From Saccharum officinarum (taxonomy: Eukaryota; Streptophyta; Magnoliopsida; Poales; Poaceae), in NCBI GenBank assembly GCA_020631735.1, contig CM036160.1, positions 124,001-188,000 on the forward strand: a stretch of 64,000 bases of DNA. Direction: 5' to 3'. The notes beneath the pieces are model-generated. The model made no database searches and had not been told where the DNA came from. It saw only the letters and a program-made list of their open reading frames with translations. The position numbers were made by a program, and so were the translations under genes. Below are positions 56,901 to 64,000 of the stretch, in pieces; the stretch's first letter is position 1, and each line of letters opens with the position of its first letter.

Positions 56901-59900
56901 CAAGCTGCTACCACTACTATCTAAATTGTCCCAATCCTGTTGTTTGCTCCAATTCTGAAAACTGCTGTGGACTGCAACACTAGTGGACAAAGGACGGACC
57001 AGAGCAGGTGTGGCCTGGTGCAGATAGAGGTGGCATGCTGCAGTTGATTGCAGCAGATATAATTGGTTACATAGATATTTCTGGGGCATTGCTGTCTCTT
57101 TTGTGTTCCATGCACAGATTTCAGTGGCTTTACTCTTCATAACTTTTTCATATATATGCAACTAACTTTGATAAATTTCCCTTTTGTTTTCTGACAGTGC
57201 TGATGGAATGCTATTTGGAGCGCTGGGTCCTTGCCCAGTCTGTGATAGTGGTCTGTACTATTATAATGGTCAGTACCAATGCAGTGGTAATGTGTCAGAG
57301 TGGTCCAAGTGTACATACTCTACCACAGAACCAGTCCGCGTTAAGAAGAAGTGGCAAGTTCCAGATGTAACAAAGAATGATTACCTTATGAAGGTATGCT
57401 TAATGAAAGGTAGCTTGGCCTTGATGCTTGTGTGCTGCAGTTAATGGTTGACAAATAGGTATACCTTGCAGTGGTTCAAGTCTCAAAAGGTTAAGAAACC
57501 AGAGAGGGTTCTTCCACCAATGTCACCTGAGAAATCTGGAAGTAAAGCAACTCAGAGAGCTTCGTTGCTGTCTTCTAAAGGGTTGGATAAATTAAGGTTT
57601 TCTGTTGTAGGACAATCAAAAGAAGTGGCAGTAAGTAAATCTTTATCAACTTTTATTTTTTGGTGCAACTATCCTTAATACCTTCAGTTATTTTTATTTG
57701 CTTTTTTTTGTTCTATAGAAAGTTGGTGCTTTGTTAACTGTATCGATCAGATTCTGATGTAAGAAAGACATACATGTCTTCTCCAAATGAACCCATGCCA
57801 ATAAGCTGTCTTTCTATGAGTTGCATCATTTGAAGCAGCACCCGTCTTACCATGACCACGCTGCAAGTTTTGGTTTGCAGCAGCCACAATAATTAAATAA
57901 AAACCATAATCATGATTCTTTAGGTTGTTTATTGTTAGGATAGGGTCACATTGTACAGGATAGTAGGTTTTCATATATTTATTGCATCATGATTTTGATA
58001 TTGCCTCTTATTTATCCATTTCAGAATGAATGGATTGAGAAGCTCAAACTTGCTGGTGCCAACTTCTATGCCAGGGTTGTCAAAGGTTTATTTCTATTCC
58101 CTTTCAGTCTAGAACTGACTTCTCTTGTACCTCAGGCATATGAGTTTCTTGTTAGATTTGCCGCTGGAGCCTAGGAGATTGCTTTATTAAACAGACAAGG
58201 GTGACTTAGAGTATAGCAAAAAGGATTGCAAATACCCCCCAAGAAGTCACTTCAAGTTCTAATATATCTTACAAGTTTATTAGTTGCATTTACTACCCCA
58301 CAATTATAAACACAGCAGCATACATGGATTTGTGTGCCCAAATGTTTTCTTTGTCCACGTCGACAAGTATCCTGTGTTGGCACATGCCACACATCAGAGA
58401 AGCCCGTTTAGCTACAGCTGCAGCGATCCATGCCAGTGAAGAGGCTGTATGGGGGAAGAAGAAAGGTCAGCGATGGCTTTGCAGAAGAAAGCGGTGGTGG
58501 TGGTCAGTGCTGCATGTGTGAGCTGGAGAGGATTGTTTAGGGTATCTTAAAGATTGGCTGGGTGGGCTTAGCAGGCCAGCGCATGGAAGCACATCTTGTC
58601 TTTTCTCTATTATCCCCCCCCCCCCCCCCCCCCTTTATCATTTTATCCTGTGGTAGATCTACATTCAGTGCTAGAGTCACAACAGATTAGTTCTTGTGTT
58701 CATTAGCAGCCTGTTTTTATGCCCATAGACTTAAAATTGGATTAATAAATTAAAAATTAATACTCCTTCTGTTCCATTTTATTTTGAGGGAAGCAGGAGG
58801 GGCTTTGCCTCTACTGGATATATATTAAACAACTAAAAAAAACCTGTCCCAAGAGATAAGAAAAAAACAGGGAGGAAAAAAAATCGAAATGTGCAATAAA
58901 CTGTCTAGCCAGCCACTGATGCTAGGAAAGTAACTCTTCTTTGCACGATGCAAAAAGCACTGAGAATTCATGTTTAAACTTAGGTTTACAAGCTTCTACA
59001 CGGTGTGTTTTTTTTTACCTCGAAAATTCTACGCAGGGTGTGACTTGCTTGAATATCCAATCATTTCTAACATTCACTTGAGCTTTGTCCTAAGTCAAAC
59101 TTTAGCTTTGATCAAATGTTTAGGAAATATATAACATCTACAAGTTCAAATGAATGCAGTATCAAGACGTTTCATGGAGAAATGTTACATTACTAGTTTG
59201 GTGTTGTAGATGTTGGTGCATTTTTCTATAAACTTGGCCAGAATTAGAAAAGTTTGACTTAAAATAAATGTAAAGTGAACTATAATTTAGATGGGGGAGT
59301 ATATGTTAAGTGAATACCCAGCTCCTGTTTTCTAGCCTGTTTTATGCCATGATGACATCTTTCTAGCAATGTGATTCTGGTCTCTGGATGCATAGTTGTT
59401 GTCTCCACATTTGAGGAGCCAGACCGAGTCACAATTGAGAGGTCTAAGGGGACCTTGTGGCATCCTTGAACCCTCAGCCCACCTCAATATAATCATGCGC
59501 AACTCTCCTGTGCGTTTGAGAAAAAAAAAATCAGCCTCCTCTTCCTCCAACACCAGCAACTACATGGAGCACCCAAGGTACCAACATGCATTGGCATAAA
59601 CACCCAAAGAAAGGGGGGATTCTGTATCAAGATTTGACTTTTTCGTTTTCTCCTTTGTAAATGATGAACACTGGGGTTTTGAGTTGTCAGGTGGTAAATT
59701 TAACTAATAAACTTGTCGGGTGGTCTTTTGCAATTTGAAGTGATTTCTAGGGTGGTTTTTGCAATTTCTGAAAAAAGTAAAGGAGAACAAATATATGGTA
59801 CTGTGTTTGGAGAGAAATGATGTTTCATTATATGCTTATAGGGATATTTCTGTGGTATTTGCATTGCAGATATTGATTGTTTAATTTCATGTTGTGAGCT

Positions 59901-62900
59901 CGACAATGAGAATGCTGAAGTCAGGAAAGCAAGGTCTCTCTCTTTTTTACTGTCCATATTCAATATAGTTTATATTGTTTTTGTTAGCTATTATTGGAGT
60001 TCGAATGCCATGACATATATACTGCAATTGCTTGCAGGAGGCTGAAGATACCAATCATAAGGGAGGATTACATTGGAGAATGCATTAAAAAGAATAGAAT
60101 GCTTCCATTTGATTTGTATAAACTAGAGAACACCTTAGAGTCCTCAAAAGGCGGTACTGTCACTGTTAAAGTTAAGGGCCGAAGTGCTGTTCATGAGTCC
60201 TCCGGTTTGCAAGATACTGCTCATATTCTTGAAGATGGGAAAAGTATTTACAATACAACCTTAAACATGTCTGACCTGGCACTAGGTGTGAACAGGTTAG
60301 GAATTTTCTTCACAATATTTTCTTCTGATATTCTAAACTTGTTTTTTAGTTGGAGTAGTTTAAAAGAGTTCAAGTATTGCGTGCAATTTTTATGAAACCT
60401 CCATCAAGTTTCTTTCTATCATTTACCCACACCAAGTCTATCTGATTGCAATAACCCAATCTATATCCTTGTTGCTACTTCCTGTTAATTTTGGTGGATT
60501 TGGCCCCTATATGTCTGTATTGCGACCTATCTGTCATTTATTTTTGGATTTTAGTGTTATAAGCAGAACAGGAATGTATATGCAAAGTAAGCATCTGTCT
60601 TGTCTTTACTAATCAAGAGGCCATTAATGTTGGATTGGTAGTCTGTTAGTCTTTGTTTAATTTACCTTTTGGGGACTTGGAAACCATCTTATCTTTTTTC
60701 AGCATTTGGGGTCTTGAACACGCATATGGTAGGCTCTAACAGTTAGTTCCCCGAACTACTGGCTTTACCTGAGTTTTTTTCTGACAAAGTTACAATTCTG
60801 CATTTTTAGTGCAACTTACCAACTTTGATTAGATATTTGGAGTCCCTATTTGCTACCAAAAAGAAAAATCATCATTGTAGTTTTTCCTTTTGAAATAAGT
60901 TATTAGTCGGGTCTACCCTACCTTGTTTGGGACTAAAAGGCCTTTTGTTGTAGCAAGTTCCTGACCCCCTCAATCGTGTTTGGAGCCCAAATTTCATCCT
61001 GAACATCTAAACTGTCTATCTGTGCACCTGCCGAGCAACAGTACACCTTACCTCCTGAAGACAACCTAACCTGGTTTTCCACATGGTGTCACTTTCATGT
61101 TAGAGACATACACCGAGTCGTTCATCTTTCTTCCCCTGCTCTCTCTGCACAAACCGTAGTTTCGCTGGCTAGTGATAAACCCAACATGGTGTAGTAGTTC
61201 TACCAATTGATACTTATTAGAGATATGTACTCTTCTCCCTATACATGGTCAGCATGCCTCCTGCGTTCTCCCTCGGCGTGCTGCCTTGGTTCTTCCCCCC
61301 TTTAATCCCTAGCTTAGCCTCCCTTTCTATATATATATATATACTTTGTAACCAATCTCTTCAACAATTAATCAATATAGATGCATGTTTATCTGCTCAG
61401 TGCTCACAATACTTTTACGTGATGGGCATAGTATGTCTACAGGCAGTAAACATCTGTTAAAGTTGTCTTGTTTCCTGTCGGATCGCTACCCAGAAGGTTT
61501 GAAATTGGCATATTTTTTTCTTGTCCTGTCTGAGATTGATTAATGCTAAAAAGTGTAATACAGTAGTGAAAGGAAGAAGAGCTCAGCTTGATGCTGTAAT
61601 TTCTTTTAGAGTCTGATGCTATAGTTTTACTATGTGCAGCTTATATGTTATGTTATTCCACTCTGATGTTATTGCCCTAGCCCCTTTCTTAATAGTTCTT
61701 TCTTTTTTTCCTTTTGTGAAGCTACTATATCCTCCAGGTCATTGAAGAGGATGATGGGTCTGAGTGCTATGTATTTCGAAAGTGGGGACGGGTTGGGAGT
61801 GAAAAAATTGGAGGGCAAAAGCTGGAGGAGATGTCAAAAACTGATGCAATCAAGGAATTCAAAAGATTATTTCTTGAGAAGACTGGAAACCCGTGGGAAG
61901 CTTGGGAATGTAAAACCAATTTCCGGAAGCAGCCTGGGAGATTTTACCCACTTGATATTGTATGTTGGGAAAAAACAATCTGGTTAGCGACATGTTTTGC
62001 CTTAATTTTGTGGATTCTAACTTGTTACATATAATGCAGGATTATGGTGTTAAGCAAGCACCAAAACAGAAAGATATCAGTGAAATGAAAAGTTCTCTTG
62101 CTCCTCAGTTGCTAGAACTCATGAAGATGCTTTTCAACGTGGAGACATATAGGTGCATACTTGCTTCTTTTTTCAATGCCGTGCTTGCCCACATTTTTTT
62201 TGCTCCTTTTCTTCTAGTGAAGTAAACCTTTTTTTCCCAGAGCTGCTATGATGGAATTTGAAATTAATATGTCAGAAATGCCTCTTGGGAAGCTAAGCAA
62301 GGAAAATATTCAGAAAGGTGCGCTGATATCGTTCCTTGTGGAACTATTTGTTTTCACTTTTTCAAATTTATTATTATATGAAGATGGTTACACCAGCACT
62401 ACTTGCAGGATTTGAAGCATTAACTGAGATACAGAATTTATTGAAGGACACTGCTAATCAAGCACTGGCTGTTAGAGAAAGCTTAATTGTTGCTGCAAGC
62501 AATCGCTTTTTCACTCTTATTCCTTCTATTCATCCTCATATTATACGTAATGAGGATGATTTGATGATCAAAGTATGTGCTCATTACCTAGTCATATTCC
62601 TGTAAATTGGGAGAAGCATCTGATGATTCCTCTTATATTTCTTAATTCATGTTAACCTCTTCACATGGTGTAGATGATTTTACCTATAATTCCTCTGTGA
62701 AAAAGTCCGGCTATAATGCTTCAATTAGTAGTTCATTGCTCTGTGATGTCTTCAACTCTTGATCCTTCTTGACATGTAATGATAGCTACACTATTAGACA
62801 TGCTACTGAAAGCTTGAACAGAATCAAAAGAATACAGAATAGGTCCTGCATTACCTCATGTGGAAATGGTGCCACAGGTGAACTAAACATGTTCATACAG

Positions 62901-63908
62901 CAGCTACTTGTGGTGCAAATTCTAAATGTATCTTGAATTTTGCTCATCTTTTTCTCTGGTGTGCCCTTGCTAGGGCTGTACAGAAATACAATGCAGCAAC
63001 TCAGCAAGGACATTTGTTATTTCCTTGTTCATGACATAATGTCTCTTCCTTGTAACCTTGGTCTATTTATGATTATTAATTTATTATTCTGTCTATTGTG
63101 TTGTTCATGCTTCTCTATCCCCAGTCCTTCGGTTTAATTATTTTCCTTGAATATGATCAAAGAGCTTTCTTAGACCTAACCTGCCTGTAATTTATGTACA
63201 GGCAAAAATGCTTGAAGCTCTGCAGGATATTGAAATTGCTTCAAAGATAGTTGGCTTTGATAGTGACAACAATGAATCTCTTGATGATAAATATATGAAA
63301 CTTCACTGTAACATCACCCGCTGGCTCGTGATAGTGAAGATTACAAGCTAGTTGAGCAGTATCTCCTCAACACACATGCTCCTACCCACAAGGTATGGTC
63401 TGTTTTTTTGTTTGTATATGTAGAAATATGTAGCTGTTTTCTTTCCTGTTTTTAGGTCCTTTGCCAAACTTTTTTTTTTATATCTTTTTGGATTTGTAGG
63501 ACTGGTCGCTGGAACTGGAGGAAGTTTTTTCACTTGATCGAGATGGAGAACTTAATAAGTACTCAAGATATAAAAATAATCTGCATAACAAGATGCTATT
63601 ATGGCACGGTAAGCATTAAAGCAATAACTTCAATCAATAAAAAAAAGTAAGTAAGTTGTAGCCTTCAATGTATAATCATTGCAATGGTCTAAGTCTAATT
63701 GTATTACTTGTTGGTGAAAAGATAGTGCAGGTGTACAGTTCATTTGGTAGCATTTAAGGTCTTGAACATTTCTGCATAAGAAGTTTTTCCCTTTGCACCG
63801 TCTCACTGTAAAACTCGATTTGTAGGTTCAAGGTTGACGAATTTTGTGGGAATCCTTAGTCAAGGACTAAGAATTGCACCTCCTGAGGCACCTGTTTCCG
63901 GCTATATG
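53941..63908 (+). CDS. PARP1: Poly(ADP-ribose) polymerase 1, 17 exons visible, 3' end off the window
   Basis: Nuclear DNA-break sensor that makes poly(ADP-ribose) from NAD+. Exons: 53941-54084, 55161-55210, 55337-55523, 55964-56144, 56225-56522, 57198-57393, 57472-57630, 58025-58085, 59870-59933, 60038-60295, 61722-61959, 62040-62152, 62241-62317, 62409-62572, 63202-63392, 63500-63608, 63826-63908. Splice sites are GT-AG and phases agree. Domains: zinc finger 1 (C20, C23, H52, C55), zinc finger 2 (C116, C119, H146, C149), a basic KGSKRKKGE stretch, PADR1/zinc finger 3 (about 230-340), BRCT (about 395-480), WGR (about 530-610, [10 protein letters not shown]), helical regulatory domain (about 630-760) and the start of the catalytic domain with LLWHGSR (His of the H-Y-E triad). 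About 120 residues remain beyond the edge. Exon 15 is 191 nt where 192 keeps frame: one C is missing at 63317-63319. Confidence 0.95.
54778..55082 (-). mobile_element. tRNA-derived SINE in PARP1 intron 1
   Basis: On the minus strand it carries a pol III B box (GGTTCAAATCC, about 55031-55041) with an A-box-like AGCGAACTGGTTGG upstream, and ends in an A-tail (plus-strand T-run from 54778). Flanking copies of TTGGAACA(GC/AT)(A/G)GAG lie at 54764-54777 and 55083-55096. Confidence 0.75.
58614..58633 (+). repeat. 20-nt poly(C) tract in PARP1 intron 8
   Basis: Twenty consecutive C residues. On the opposite strand this is a G20 run that could fold into a quadruplex. Length is likely to be unstable or mis-called. 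Confidence 0.9.
58763..59299. mobile_element. Stowaway-type (mariner) MITE, with an inner insertion
   Basis: TA|CTCCTTCTGTTCC at the left and GATGGGGGAG|TA at the right, with AAGTCAAAC/GTTTGACTT interior arms. A stretch beginning GGGCTTTGCCTC (about 58800-59040) looks like a separate insertion within it. Confidence 0.6.
59345..59531 (+). mobile_element. LINE 3'-end fragment in PARP1 intron 8
   Basis: Ends CAACTCTCCTGTGCGTTTGAG followed by an A-run (59519-59530), a tail recognised from grass L1-type LINEs. No target duplication was identified. Confidence 0.45.
60901..60960 (+). mobile_element. RTE-type LINE 3'-end remnant in PARP1 intron 10
   Basis: GTCTACCCTACCTTG and TTTGGGACTAAAAGGCCTT with a short TTG tail match the 3' end of the element at 51173-51316. 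Confidence 0.6.
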
Positions 63909-64000
63909 GTTTGCTCGTTATTCACTATATGTTTCAAGTGTAGCATCGGTGAAAATGTTGGTTGAATACAATTATGTGATGATGCTCCTCATTTCTTTGA

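Overview
The window is nuclear DNA of a grass. The PARP1, UBX-protein and adenylate-kinase exons read like panicoid grass proteins, and the PARP1 exons are very close to the maize type, so an Andropogoneae species (sugarcane, Miscanthus or sorghum relatives) is likely. The species itself is inferred. Two 100-N scaffold gaps (9178-9277 and 41307-41406) split the window, so adjacency across them is not proven.

Left arm, 1-9177: the 5' part of a PUX2-like UBX protein gene on the minus strand, an HMGA-type gene (linker-histone fold plus five AT-hooks) on the minus strand, and small insertions between them. One is a 790-bp poly(A)-tailed retroposon with a perfect 17-bp target duplication just upstream of the PUX2 start.

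Middle, 9278-50936: a nested retrotransposon block. A Tekay-like LTR is split by a 9.1-kb non-autonomous LTR element (9440-18569). Each 3.9-kb LTR of that element carries a captured, intron-free host gene fragment with two KH RNA-binding domains. Next come an older LTR fragment, a solo LTR (22112-25062), a Tat-type LTR holding a 738-bp TRIM with LTRs that look identical, a full-length Tekay-like chromovirus (27230-38940) with an extra ORF before gag, a decayed SIRE-like copia gag, and an Ale-like copia split by a second copia on the opposite strand (41875-47762). Most insertions have clear 5-bp target duplications.

Right arm, 50937-64000: the last two exons of an AK6-type adenylate kinase whose ATP-binding N-terminal exons are absent, then 17 exons of PARP1, which runs off the right edge inside the catalytic domain and has a one-base deletion in exon 15.

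The most novel element is the KH-carrying non-autonomous retrotransposon. It shares its primer site, polypurine tract, pre-PPT hairpin and an untranslated block with the full-length Tekay-like element, which suggests an autonomous/non-autonomous pair in which the LTR promoter reads directly into a truncated host RNA-binding protein.
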